From contig NC_088205.1 of the NCBI RefSeq assembly GCF_037126465.1, positions 28,193,482 to 28,257,481 on the forward strand: a DNA stretch of 64,000 bases. Reading direction: 5' to 3'. Below the pieces are notes generated by a model that saw only the letters and a list, made by a program, of their open reading frames with translations, was not told where the DNA came from and did not search any database. Positions 32,536-44,473 of the stretch are shown here, one piece after another; position 1 is the stretch's first letter, and every line of letters begins with the position of its first letter. This DNA is from Ornithodoros turicata (taxonomy: Eukaryota; Arthropoda; Arachnida; Ixodida; Argasidae). The translations under genes and the position numbers were made by a program.

Positions 32536-34957
32536 CGCGTCCTCCTGCAACCTTTTTCGCGTTTAATTTATTCCGAGGTGCATGCCTCCTGCCGTTGGCT
32601 GCAATAGTCGATATTGTCTGTTCTCCTGCGTATTTCCTTCGGGCTTCTCGTCTAGACGAGAGGATCGTAGCCAACGGCATCCATGTATCGCCTGGAGAAT
32701 GAGTTATATGTCATATTAAAGACAGTTCAGAAATTTGCCGCTACGCCAGTCGGCCTCGGTCACGCGGTCCCCCAAATCAGAGGCAGCATTTGTGCACGTT
32801 CACTATCTGCTACCCGCCGTGGTGTAGACCAGGCCAATGCGGCCCGCGGCTCAGTTTGAGTTGGAGACCTCTGCTATAGGGGCACATCGACGTGGGAGTC
32901 TCGGAACCCTATTTAGTGACTTACTCGACATGAGAGCTTGTTTAGACCATTCTGGTGGTCATACTTCGAAAACCTCCAGCGTCTAGGGTTTTCCCGTTTC
33001 CCTTTCCCCTCCTGAGAATCACGCTTCACCTCTTCCTCAAAGTAGACAATTGGGAGTACAGATGACGATTGTCTTCATGAAAGGAGAGGTAGTAGTTGCA
33101 ACACAGACTAGGAGGTGGGACACAACCGCGCAAAAGCTGCCTGGCAACTGTGTTAAGGATTATCCGGATTTCGAAATGTTCATGTCGCCAGGTAATCATG
33201 ATACAGATGTCGTTCTCAACAAGTTCTGCCGCACAGTAAGAACGTTCGCAAGTCGGCTTCTCATTCTGGATTAAAAGCGCCAAAAAAGACAACACACACA
33301 CTGACTGACTACAACACACACACGATTTGTTTATTGATGCACACGTAAACGACCTGTAAAACATTCCCTCTCCCTCGCGACAAGCCCAAGAGAAACCAAT
33401 AACCCCGGCAAGCCCAACAATGAAATGCCTTGCTAGCGCATTCAGTGTGTGTTGTCATTGTTTTTAGTGCTTTTAATCAAGATGAAATACCAACGGTTCC
33501 AGTCGGACGGTTTAGGTTCTCATTCTTTGTGAGCATGTCGTTTCACAGCCGTCGCTTCTTTTCCCAGTATCAGCTCATTCGTAAAAAAAGCAATCGACAA
33601 AATTTTCGGAAAATAATGAACTCCGAACACTTTCCGAATATGCCATAAAATAAACTGCACTCCAAAACCCCGGAATCCTACTGATAACGCAAGCAGGCAG
33701 ACCTCGCGTATCAACGCAAGAGGATTCAAAGGCGTCGCATGAGACGCTGTAGAATCACTCTAGGAGAACTCTGTGGCGTTTCCGGCAAAACGAATATTAT
33801 TTATTAGACCATTGCAACTAACCTGTCCGCTATAGATGCACTTGATGCGCTTTCGTTTTCTCTAGCCTCATGCCAGAAACAGGCATCGAGACGGGGTAGT
33901 CACCGTCAATACGATGTCAGTTCAAGACAAAGTTGTTGCAGCGGGTTTCGCGGTGTTGGATTTGGAAACCCCACGTTTTTTTGAGTCACAGCCGACATCA
34001 CTTTTGGTAACGCTGATCGCACCCGCTAGGCACGGAGCGTTGTTCCTTGATATCCAAGCTAAAGCACTGCACGGGCCACAATTTTAGATCGAGACCCGTT
34101 CCCCAGCTCAACCTTCTTTTGACTTCGATGCTCGAAGCTCGATGGCTTTCTATGAATGCCCCGACTTGGCGCAGGCCCGAGGAATAGGTTTCCCTGCCAG
34201 TTCCTCCCTGTAGCCCGAGGGCTTTCTAGGCTACCTGGCCCGTCAAGTATTGCGTACTGTAAAATCTGGCCGTAGCTAACTAACGGGAGGTTGCACACTC
34301 TCGATCCTCATTTAGGCCAGTCACAATACGGGCCCGAACAGGGTCCATTACGTCTAACCCAAGCCCGGGCCAAGCCAACCAAAGGAAGGCACTACCTTTC
34401 TCTTGAGAAGGCAAGGATCGGGTCTCGGGCTATACCCTGTCCCGCGCAGTGTTCTAGTCCAAGCCAGTTCAAAAGTGCGCTGCTTTGACTCGAGGGAGGT
34501 TGCATTGAGTAGATATATACGTTTGGGTGACATTGGAAATCGATTCAACACACATTCATGCGACCTTCGTCATGTTAATGATTTGGAACCTTCTGTCACG
34601 CAAAAGGCAGCTCAGCTGTCACTGAGACGTATCTATTGCTGGAACAACATTAGAGTTCCTCTCGTTCACATGCCTGCGTTACTACGAATGGCGAAGTACC
34701 CTTCTAGTATCCCAATTTTTATGACGCATGAGGCGACACTCACAAGTAGAATTGCCTGGGCGATGATTCCTCGGCTTCGAGGCATCCGTGCATTTGTGTC
34801 ATAAACGCTTCCTGACTGATGATGTAAGTAACGTTGTCGATCAACAATGGAACACCAAATGATGCCTTTGCTGAAGTGTAGTTTTGTAGTATCGTCTCAC
34901 GTCCTGCTGAGCACAGCTTCTGAAAGTAACATTCGTCGCTTCAGTAAACATTCACTC
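32536..34957. other. intron, nothing recognised
   Basis: No supported exon, RNA or repeat boundary. Words at 34100-34450 hint at an old GC-rich repeat (GGCCCGGG-like) without defined ends. Confidence 0.4.
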
Positions 34958-35283
34958 TTAAAGGGACTCTGACCAGAAGTTCGACAAATATTTCGTTTGC
35001 ATCTATTACGAAGGTATAATATGCCTCCAAGCCACACGCGAAATATTTTGGCTGTGCGCGGAGGCAAAGTTTGCCAAACAGGGAGCTCAAAACCGGCTTC
35101 GCTTTTCCCCCTCAACTCACGCTATCGGGGCCGAAATCTAGCCTCTTTGCAGTGGACATCCGCCAATTTCCGTGTGTGTGACGAAGTCACGAGGGCCACG
35201 TTTCATTGGGCGCCCGGACCGGAAGTTCTGTTGTTAGTGAGTTTGTGAGAGCGCCGGCATCCGTCCGGAAAGCGATCTTCAAT

Positions 35284-36396
35284 ATGGACGTCGAAGGCAG
35301 AAATGCGGAGACTTCGAGCCCGGAACTTCTTTCTGACCTTTCTGCGATCGAGACATCGAGAAGAAAATTCTGCGTGCTGAACAGCTCGGTAGGCTTTCGA
35401 AACGTCGCCGATGCCGTGAATGCGAGACGAAGTTAGAGCTCTACGAACATCAGTTACAGATGAAGCAAACAGCATGAGTCGACTGTCTTCAGGTAAGCGA
35501 TGAGCTTTTTAACGCACACTGTGATCGAACATGTAAACGTTCTCAGAAATTTCGTGTTCTGATATCTAATGCGCACTTGCTGTTCATGGTGCCGGTGTGG
35601 CTGGTGTGTCATAATGCCGAAGGAGATCGAATGCTTGTGCTGCAAGGAGCTCGAAAACACTGCCGAATGACTGCAGTATCAGTGCATTACAACCCACAAA
35701 GATTTCCAACTTCTATTCTTCAATATGACTGTCCTGAAGGTCGCATATTGAACTCCGTGGGCAGCGCGAACCTATGAGCGACTGTATTCACAAGTAAGTC
35801 ACATGTGTCCTTGTCGAACGATGTTAAAATTTGGGCGCCCAAAACTGGTTTGGTCCTGCAATAGAGTCGTTAAAAGCTCCAGTACAGGGCGCAGCACATA
35901 AAAAGGCTATACAGTACACGACTCTGAACTGGAGAAAACCAATATAGGCAGTTTTGTAATTGTCAGTGTGCTGTGTCCCGAGTCACGTTTTTATGTATTG
36001 CCCTGTGCATAAGGTTTTAGCGTAGGTTTTTAGCGATATTGAGTGTTCTTGATTGTCGATTCAGTGAAAAGCAAAACAATTTTGGGTTCTAAAAGAACAC
36101 AGCATGTGTAGTAATGTACAAGGTGTGGGCAGGTAAACTGCAGTTACTCTCAGGTACATGTAGAAATGACAATGCACACACACTGTACTGTAACCGGTTA
36201 CCTATTTGCCTAAACTATATTTTATGTACATCTGTGTAGACGATGCAGATACACTGCGTATCGCCAGTTTGCAAGGTGAGTATGGCACAAGCTTGGAAAA
36301 AACAAGATCATGGTCATCCCAGCCTGTGCAGTGAAGAGGGTCTGGCAAGCCTTTCCCACAGAAAATACCACAGGCTTCAAGTACCCAAGATCCTAA
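35284..36396 (+). pseudogene. three-exon gene for a P2X7-type intracellular cysteine-rich domain, broken
   Basis: Exon 1 (35284-35492, donor GTAAGC) starts MDVEGRNAETSSPELL; after an apparent frameshift near 35340 it reads RDIEKKILRAEQLGRLSK, coiled-coil-like. Exon 2 (about 35547-35793, donor GTAAGT) has WCRCGWCVIMPKEIECLCC then QCITTHKDFQLL. Exon 3 (36240-36396, acceptor TGTGTAG) has YTAYRQFAR, a TGA, then LGKNKIMVIPACAVKRVWQ and FPTENTTGFKYP. The WC.CG.C..M..E.E.LCC, CIT.H..F, YRQF..W..G.LG and +IP.C.V..IR..FP...G..Y signatures are those of the Zn-binding ballast domain of vertebrate P2X7 and of many stand-alone invertebrate proteins. Stops: TGA after NTAE, TGA before TPWA, TGA at 36277. 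Confidence 0.75.
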
Positions 36397-37075
36397 CTGG
36401 GGGTACCTCTTCGCACAGCTCGTCTATCACATTTAAAATAATTCAGCATCTGTATTTAGGATGATCTATAGCTCTCAGGATGATGCATGGTTCATGAGTT
36501 CAACATGTTGTGTTGAAACACAACACTAGTCCTTTTTAATGAGTCTTGCGGAACGATAGATGAGCACTCCTTTCGTGACATTGTGTACCATTGCTACAGT
36601 GAACAATTTCTTGAGCAAGACTGATGAACGAACAAAAAATAGAGTCTTGTCTTCCAAATATGTATGTTCCTTGTAACTTCCGTATTTGTTAAGTGACCCA
36701 TGTTGATGTCCCCCCTCATGTAATGCCTGCAATAGCCTTTGAGACATATTCATAAATAAATAAATATCAAAACCGGAAAAAGATGTAACACGTATCCTCT
36801 CTTTGTGTGAATGATACATAGACATTCTCAGAAGATTTGTACATAGTCACACTTTGCCTCATTTTGCATAAAGCCTAGTTCCACCTCTTACATCATCTCC
36901 ACAATCTCCAAAGCAGTACAAGGCTAAAGTAATCAGCTACTACATAAAAAGAAGGAGGGGAGGAAAACAAATGCTGGCACATTTAAAATTCGAAGAAGCC
37001 TTGGTACTTTCACGGGGCTACTCACGGCTCAGTGCTGGATCAGATCCCGATGGAAAACAGCTTTTCTGAGCCTCA

Positions 37076-37778
37076 GTGATTGATTCCCTTGATTGCACTG
37101 ACTGTGAGGCACATCTCATTGGCTTGGTGGCAAGTGGGCTTGCGTCTGATAGTAAGATTTGGAAGAAAGGGAGCAAGGAACATCTCTCTACGGTCTTAAG
37201 AAGGATATCAACGTTACCTGTCAAGGTACAGCATTTCATGTTGCTTTCAGTAAGTACAACACTCCTCATAGCAGTTACCATTCGTGTTGGGAAAGCATGC
37301 TGAAGTTAGCTCAGGCAGTGCATCCAGAACTGTGAATCGGGTTCATAGGGAGCACCTGGTGAGAGGGACAGCAACAGTGTCCAGTAAAGACTCTCCAGGA
37401 ATTTTGTGCAGGTTTGGGGGTCACACCTTTTAATAGTGTTGATGGAAAGCAGGGTGTGTGAAACACTGACTTCTGGTAGATGAATTCTTGTTATTTATAA
37501 CCAGGTACCCATGTTCTAGTAATCTAGAAAAAGCCTTGGCTCTCTTAGAGGAAATTGCTAATGAATCTGAGTGTCTTTTGTGGAAACAGGTTGTAACTGC
37601 CTTTCTATCCACCCTTCTTAGTTGCCCTAGCAAAAGCAAATATGTAATGCTGTACACCATATCTGATGCTAGCACACTAATTGCTTTGAGTGTTCTCAGG
37701 CTTCTGAAATGGAGCTACCTCGTACATACGCTGTGCCATGTCGGCAAGAACATAAATCAGACTGCCTTTACTTTTTAA
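37076..37778 (+). other. two open frames of unknown identity inside the TTAA element
   Basis: 37076-37303 reads IDSLDCTDCEAHLIGLVASG and 37488-37778 reads NLEKALALLEEIANESECLL. Both are Leu/Ser-rich and helical-looking and lie next to possible AG/GT sites (CCTCAG at 37075; CTTCTCTTAG-like before 37552). I do not recognise the family. They could be exons of the element's own second protein. Confidence 0.25.
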
Positions 37779-37929
37779 ATTGGCCCTTCAGTGCTTCATG
37801 TGACTGCTAGAATGGCACCCCCAAAACAATAGACAACAAGAATGATTTCTGCAATGTATTGAGCTTTGTAAAACAACAACTTTATTTAAAAATATATTCC
37901 AAAAGCCGGGTGACAACCTCATAATGTAG

Positions 37930-38030
37930 CGTCCTTTACTGCAAACACCGCTCAACACAACGAATAAAAACAGAGCGTAAACGTTTTGTCGCCTATCCGG
38001 GTGGCATCATCAGTACAACAGAGGCCAAAG
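37930..38030 (-). repeat. Penelope-like terminal region with hammerhead-like motif
   Basis: On the minus strand CTGATGATGCCACCCGGATA is followed by GGCGACAAAACGTTTACG. CTGATGA is a hammerhead core word, UGCC/GGCG can form helix II, but the GAAA strand reads CAAA. It lies 3' of the GIY-YIG remnant at 38240-38560. A similar word in inverse orientation (GATGATGCCACCTGGATAGG, then ATGAAACG) sits at 38473-38505. Confidence 0.45.
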
Positions 38031-38239
38031 ATGAGCACATCAGCCTATCTAAGAGGGAATCTTACACATCCGATAGGGGGCCACGGTATGTATTACAGGC
38101 TGAAGCATCACGCCTGATAAAGCAGGATTCTAAGAACTTTCTAGGGTCCCATCGCTAGTCATGAGCAAAGGTTACTGCACCATCAAAATATATGTCCCTT
38201 AGGACAGCAGTGGTAGACTGATTCGGTCCTGTTTAGTTA

Positions 38240-38560
38240 AGCTAAGCATTAGTAGCCCTGGCAACTGGCTCTTTTAGTCTTGTCCCACGTCTTTTGTCTA
38301 TCTCGCCAATGTAGGTTGCATCAGATTCTATGCACTCAACTTGATATGCACAGTCAAAATGCCTGAAGGGCACAGTGCCCTCCAAACAGCGTATGAAATA
38401 CATTGCATGAAAGGAATGCGGACCACCGATTTGACTCCTTTGATGTTGTTTTTGATTGTTCTCTGTTGGAGGGATGATGCCACCTGGATAGGCAATGAAA
38501 CGTTTACTCTCTTTATTCTTAATTGTTGTGTTAAGCCAGTGTTCTGAGTAAAGCATTTTA
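38240..38560 (-). pseudogene. Penelope-like GIY-YIG endonuclease remnant
   Basis: Minus-strand frame with HFDCAYQVECIESDATYIGE then IDKRRGTRLKEPVA. This matches the GIY-YIG domain of Penelope-like elements (VY.I.C..C...YIG.TGR.L..R+.EH): the YIG and downstream R.LK are present, while the TGR word is altered to IDKR. Ends in a degenerate frame; no intact RT of this type was found beside it. Confidence 0.6.
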
Positions 38561-38869
38561 CATTATGAACTTTGTTTGAATGATGATTAGTGGCGAGCTT
38601 CATACCCTGGGCCACTACTCTAACAATTGCTTGTGGTAGTGTGGCGAAATGGAATAACGAGCCTTGTAGACAATTTACTTGGCAATATATTTATTTCTCT
38701 CTCATAGGTTGAAGAACCCAGTGTGGTGTTACATAACGGATGGGCATGTAATTATACAAGACCGATCACCAAAAGGCCTTGCTTTTGACTAGATTAAAAT
38801 GTGAAGCGATTGTAATATAACAAATGCTGCATGGTGGCGATATGATAGGTTCTCCTCACGAGTTGTCGC

Positions 38870-39300
38870 CACAGTTACGGTTAGTTGAGAAACTGCATAT
38901 CCAGGTAGCAGGATCAAATTTTAATTAGGCTACTTTGGCCAACACGCGAGCGTAGAGCACAGTGTCAAAAGCCCTTACAAAATAAAAAGAATACTACATC
39001 TACATGGACCCAGAAATCAAGACAGTTTGAAATGCTGTGAACGAATTCCACTACGTTAGTTTTGCCTGAATACCCTTTTCTAAAGCCATGCTGGAATTTA
39101 AAAAAAGAAATTGACAGAGTCAACTTAGTTGACAACGTGGTAGTACATGATGTGCTCCATTAGTTTACAGGGAACCCTAAAAAGTGGAGCTGGTTAATAG
39201 ATAGAAGGAGCATAGTTGTCACCTCTTCTGAAGACAGGAATAAGCTTGAGACCTATGTCCTCGACTCGCACACATACCAAGAACCTTTGACACAGATTAA
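38870..39300 (-). pseudogene. non-LTR reverse transcriptase remnant
   Basis: Minus-strand pieces read FQHGFRKGYSGKTN and, after stops and shifts, LKFDPATWICSF-TNR, the second and third RT blocks of CR1/Jockey-like LINEs (QHGFRKG.S; L.LDP....W+..FLTNR). No catalytic YxDD is left. Sits inside the TTAA element. Confidence 0.6.
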
Positions 39301-40980
39301 CGTATCTTCATTCCAGCTCTTTCACTTTCAGATGTTCATCTCTGTTGAGTGGTCTGTCATTCTTGTAATACAGATTGGAATTGAAATGCAGGTGCATAAG
39401 GGATGCTCTGAAAGAAAAGTGTTTGGTTTTAGTCCTCTTAATGTTTCTGAAAACGAAAACAAACTTCACGGTGACTATTCTTCTGAAATGAGCAATTCCA
39501 GGATGACAGCAAAAAAATATATCTTGCCATATCATTATATCCACCTGGCACTTCAATTGAATAATGGCAGTTGAAGATGACGATGATTCAATTTAATGAC
39601 GCATAAGCAACTCGGGCTATAGTGTGCCAAAACCATGGTAAAACTGTGACTTGTTAAATATCAGACGATTATACTAAAATAATATACTTTGTTGGTTGGT
39701 AAATTGAGATATAGACAAAAACATGATATGATAAAAATAAGCAATTGAAGAAAAGGCAATTGTTGGCTTTGTGTGACTGATGTCGAGTTTGCCACACTAC
39801 GTGTTGAATAATAATGTACGCTGATACGCTGTAGCATATAAAGTACAATCATACACACGCTCAATATGTGGTGGATATGTGAAACCAATATGCACATACT
39901 TACATTTCAAACTTTCTTGAAAAAGGCAGTCCAAGTCTGTCGGATTTGCCAGACTCTACACAAAGCCAGTAAGCACAGTGTGGAATGACTGATTCATCTT
40001 TCGAAGGCAGAGGTGCAGCTACCACGACGCTTCGTCATCTCAATGCTTCGGAGCGGCATAGCCTAGTAAGAAGCCATCAGAAGGATCTCATAACGATAAC
40101 TTGGTCGAAAAAGTGGAGGGTTCTGTGGGATATGTAAGAAAGCATACGCGTTACACAACAGCTACGAGAATGATCGACTGCACCTGCATGGTTTTCAGTA
40201 CGTAGACTTGGAACTGAAAAATAAATGTGCTAACCTTGTTGATACTACTTTTCCGTCAGGACCACACGAGAGCACATTTGGTTTCTTTAGTTGAAGGTAT
40301 TATCAGGTCCCCATGCTCCTTTGAGATGCAGCAGACAGAAGTTCGCTGAGGCGAGTGACTGCCGTTGCGGTTCGTCGCTTCGCAGCAGATCAAGAACAGT
40401 ACACCGCAACGATAGGTGAAACGTTCAGAATATGGTGACCAACACCAACCCAATGACCCGAACAAAGAGGATGAACCGGGAGTCACACAAGTTCGCAGTT
40501 CGCAAGCTCGGCATACGGCATCCATTACAGCTGACCGGATACGGAAGCATATATCGAACGCCGTGTACAGATTGAAAAGAAAATCGTAGAAACTGTTGCA
40601 GGTGATAAATGCAGGGTATATTTTTCTTTTTGAGGCTCTGTAACAAAAACATATTAACGTAGAAATGCCATTTCACGAAGGAAATTGACAGATATTGCGT
40701 GACCACGTGACGCGTTTGAGCCAATTGTGGGTGTTGCGAGTGGCCCCCGTGTTGACGTCATCTTGATGGTGGACCGGGGTGGATATTCTATATAAACGTA
40801 TGTTTTCTCGGTTTGACGCTAGGCGTGCTGCACTCGGATGAAGTCGAATGTTTAAAATTCGAGTTTAGAGAAACCGTGGGGTTTTAATGCGTGAATTTTC
40901 GCATGGAGAGTCCTTGTTGGGTGCTTTATCGACTACAGGTACGAAAGAGCTCCCACAGTTTCTGGTCAGAGTCCCTTTAA

Positions 40981-41699
40981 AGGAGCTCGGAAAACATTTA
41001 AATCACTACTACTTTTTTAAACCAAGCGGTTCTCTTGCCTATTAAAATGCACCGTGCGAAGTACATAATTAAATCAACAGGTGTACAAATATCGCAGAAT
41101 TCGATTTTGAAAATCGCGACCGTGCGCAACGGTGGCAATGCCTGGAACGAGCAGACTAGCCGCTTGCGTCATTTTGACGTCAGAAAAGGGGAGCCGCTGG
41201 TTGGTTTAGAGAAACGTCGTCTGCTATTTTTTCACTCGGAACCACGCCGCAGCGGTGGAAGAAGTTTCTTTTCGCTTTTTCTTATATTTATCAGATACAG
41301 TAAACGAACATTGGTCTACAGACACCGTTCAAGGCATGGTTCAAGGTTAGGCCGTGAGATTGTGGAGACCATCCTCATTGAACTCCCCGGACAACGTTAA
41401 CCAAAAATCGGTCAACATGTCCCCGCTGGAGCTCGCTTTTCTCTCCTGCGACCTTCAGGAGTAGATGGATTATGAAAATAAACTTCAGGTGCCAGTTAAA
41501 CGTTGTTCTGTCAATGTCTGTGTTTTGTATGGTGTTCCTTATCGTGATGATTGTTGCAGTTGTTCTGTTGTTGGCGGCAGTAAGTATAAACACAGCGCAG
41601 CACTAAGCGCCGCTTCTGTTCACGCTTCAAAATGACCGCCGCATCGCTATGATCACTTATTTGTCCGTCACCTCGACTAGCAACATTGCTAGCCATTCA
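40981..41699. other. intron, nothing recognised
   Basis: No supported feature. Confidence 0.4.
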
Positions 41700-41890
41700 G
41701 TTAATGTCTCATTCAACCGCACTCAGAGAAAAATCTATACCTTTAGAGGTATAGATCGCCTGCTCAATAACTTAGCCCTTCTTAGGTATTATTTTATACC
41801 TCGGTTACAGGTATAAAAAAATAGTCCTCAACAAAGGGCTATATGCCATACCTTTAGGGGTATAGCTCTATACCCCTGTGAAGGTCTGCA
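41700..41890. repeat. cluster of short palindromes with TATACCT/AGGTATA words
   Basis: TCTATACCTTTAGAGGTATAGA, split here as TCTATACCTTT and AGAGGTATAGA, then TAGGTATTATTTTATACC, GGTTACAGGTATAAAA and CATACCTTTAGGGGTATAG form a chain of nested inverted words. Probably a decayed MITE; ends not defined. Confidence 0.5.
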
Positions 41891-42442
41891 CGAGTACCAT
41901 CATGGTGTTACATCACACCTAGGCATGGGTATTTTTAGAGGAAGGAACTAGAAAAATCACCTTTGGAGGGAAAAAAGTTTTTGACATACACGCACACGTA
42001 CTACAAACACACGCAAACGATTGTGAAGTAGGACGAAACCCTCGTGCACATTACTCTGCATCTAAAAAAAGAAATATGTGGAGTTGAAATCTAAAGAAAA
42101 TGTTCAAGAGCAAGATCGCTCTGCGCAGTCCCATTTCACCTAATCGCATTGCACGGCAGTCCCATTTCGCCTAACACCTGTCACCCTTCCGACCTCCTTA
42201 ATCCGATAATCCGGATTAGGCGAAATGTGAATAGGCGAAGTGGGATGTAACCCTGCATGGCGACTGGTTCCGAGCGTCCCTAGTCGCGAAAGGACCAGAA
42301 GTCTTCGTGGCGCGGAAATTTGTGGCGGCGGCTTGTTTATGTGTACCCGAAAATGTCATGTATAAATGTACTGGGGCTGGAGGCACGCATCTTGACAATG
42401 AACGTTCCATATGTGATAGTATCAAATATGCCAGATGCTTAC

Positions 42443-42750
42443 GATGCCAGTGGAGCGAACGAAGCATGTCTCTATATCTGCTCCCCAAGCGGTGTCACAG
42501 TCCATCCAGGGAATGCGGCTTTGGAAGGAACTGTAGCAATAAAGCACCAGCTGTGCCAGCAACACGGATCCCAACACGGCGCGCACAAAGGCCACTAGCA
42601 GCATGCTCAGCCCTAGTCCTCTAGCCATAGGAAAACAACTGAACACGTGCAGGGGGCCGCAGGAGCTGAACTGACCCAGCTGTGCTTCCAGCAAGAATAA
42701 AGGGGTGCCGGCCACGACCATTGTAAACACGTACACCAGCAGGAAAGCAC
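42443..42750 (-). CDS. SLC6-like transporter, exon coding TM2 and TM3
   Basis: 308 bp between acceptor ACATTTCAG and donor GTAAGC, phase 1 to 0. The peptide GAFLLVYVFTMVVAGTPLFL, then LEAQLGQFSSCGPLHVF, GLGLSMLLVAFVRAVLGSVL and WMDCDTAW matches TM2 (GGAFL+.Y......G+P+F.+E..LGQ+...G....+), TM3 and the first Cys of extracellular loop 2. The conserved Glu and GQ of the TM2 end are kept. Donor phase and the preceding exon (47976-48099) agree, together giving QGTGAFLLVY. Confidence 0.92.
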
Positions 42751-42827
42751 CTGAAATGTTGATAAGTGGCTTTACGTCGCAAGGCAACAATCAGCAACAC
42801 CTGAAATGTGTCCTTATCAGAACAGTG

Positions 42828-43067
42828 CACTGTTAAAATAGAACTTTCACCACATAGCACGCTCCTAGCCAACCACCATTCGGAATGATATTATTCTGTC
42901 TCATGATTTGTTCAAAACAGAGGGAGGAACCTATCTGGGACATGCATAATGTGTCCCAGATAGGCGCCTCATCCCATTTTCGGCAAACAAGGACACATGA
43001 TGATATCATTCTGAATGATTGTTGGCTATAGAAGCGTGCTATGTGGTGAAGTTCTGTTTTAACAGTG
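42828..43067. mobile_element. palindromic MITE, complete but diverged copy
   Basis: CACTGTTAAAATAGAACTTTC to GAAGTTCTGTTTTAACAGTG; core CCTATCTGGGACATGC and its complement. Flanks are TG rather than TA, consistent with decay. Confidence 0.8.
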
Positions 43068-43845
43068 TGGTATATCAAAGGAACAATTGTATCACTTCGT
43101 AATTTTGTTAGACGAGTATCAGCAGCATTATTTCACAGTGAGAGGCGTGTTGATGACGAATTGATAACAAGAAGGACAGCACAGAAATCATTCAGTCAAG
43201 AAAGAGAGTGTAAGGAAAGAAACTAGTGTATACGGACGGGGGTGGGGTGGGGGGTGTACTAGAGAAAAAGAGTGCCTGGAGTGTGATAAGCGCTGGAGAT
43301 GCAATGAGTACACCCATGACTAAACCCTGAGATTAGCGAAAAACAACGAAAATCCAAATCATGGATGTACGTAACTACCAGCTCGCGTGTGTCCTTGCTC
43401 TATGTTTGTCTAAGTCTTTGTTAAGTCCGTAATGTAATTAATTCATTATCATTGGTTATCATGTTATGTCATTCGTCATTCATTCATTATCATTGGTTAT
43501 CTATCATCGATTCCATTTACATGGGCGGATGCCGTATCCAGTAAGTCACTTTGTTGCTTTTACTTCGGTGTATACTGGTCTTAGCACGCGATGCTGACAC
43601 ACTGGGCGCTTCGTAAAAGTGAGACCTATCTGCTGCCTCCAAATTTTTGCTCACGGTTTCGAAAAAGCAAAAGCTGGACCCTTCGTGGAAGGCGAAGCAA
43701 GGGAAGCTTAATGAACCTTTTCCGAGTAAACATGCGCATGCTTAGCCACGACTGGCATGTTTCGGGCAGGTAATCGCTATCAAGGTTGTGCAGACGTTTG
43801 AGGCTGACACTTGACGACGCTTCGTATTCGTAATCAGTACAATAC
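43068..43845. other. intron, nothing recognised
   Basis: Contains a short direct duplication, TTCATTATCATTGGTTATC, at about 43441-43461 and 43484-43503. No exon seen. Confidence 0.45.
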
Positions 43846-43975
43846 ACTTTTAGAAATGTACTTCACCGCGTAGGATGCTCCTAGCCAACCATCATCTTGA
43901 ATGATATCGTCTTCGCCCTGATTTGTTGAAAACGGGAGGCGTACGCATTTTTTGTAACACTTATGCTGTTCATCA
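43846..43975. repeat. left-arm fragment of palindromic MITE
   Basis: CACTTTTAGAAATGTACTTC through CGGGAGGCGTACGC and GTTCATCAT; the right arm is replaced by a G-run at 43990-44007. Confidence 0.7.
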
Positions 43976-44473
43976 TAGGCGCCGACTGCGGGGGGGGGGG
44001 GGGGGGGCTTGCACCCCCGGAACATGAACTAGCGGGGGCGCCGCCTCCCCCGGGAAGTCCCGCTAAGAGACTGACACCAACCTTTGGGGCTCGGCGCGCC
44101 CGGGTCAAAAGAGCGAAGAGGCACCAACCCCCAAAACGCATCTTGCAATTTGTAAAATATGTATCCGCCCACCATACTCATTATCACAGTAGAAGGTGAG
44201 GCGAAGAAACACAGAGTATGACACAACACATAGCCTGAATTTCGCCCAAAGCAATTCAATGAAACGAGGCAGTCGAAAAGGTACCAGCAGTTGGCCAGTC
44301 AGGTGTAACGGCAGGATCTCCAGAACACATATCCGTTGGGAGCGGGTTCAACTCTCGCTGCTCCATTTCATTGACCATATTCATTATATTGGGCGCATTT
44401 CGGGTCAAACACCGAGGATTCAATGCATTTTGTTCCTTTTGCACTCAGTTTTCAAAGGCGTAATGCCTTCAAT

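Larger units (their letters stand above)
34962..40976. mobile_element. 6.0-kb TIR transposon flanked by TTAA
   Basis: Left end AGGGACTCTGACCAGAA and right end TTCTGGTCAGAGTCCCT are perfect 17-bp inverted repeats. TTAA lies on each side (34958-34961, 40977-40980). TTAA duplication is typical of piggyBac, but the TIR start is not, so the superfamily is open. It carries a broken P2X7-type gene (35284-36396), unidentified open frames (37076-37778) and minus-strand retroelement remnants (38240-39300). No recognised transposase. Confidence 0.75.

Noticed and set aside
40256..40560. Minus-strand open frame considered as the missing SLC6-like exon
   Set aside because: It lies inside the 6-kb TIR element and lacks the family pattern.
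44283..44356. tRNA-like stretch with GGTTCAACTC
   Set aside because: Only a weak B box; no A box at proper spacing and no stable cloverleaf.
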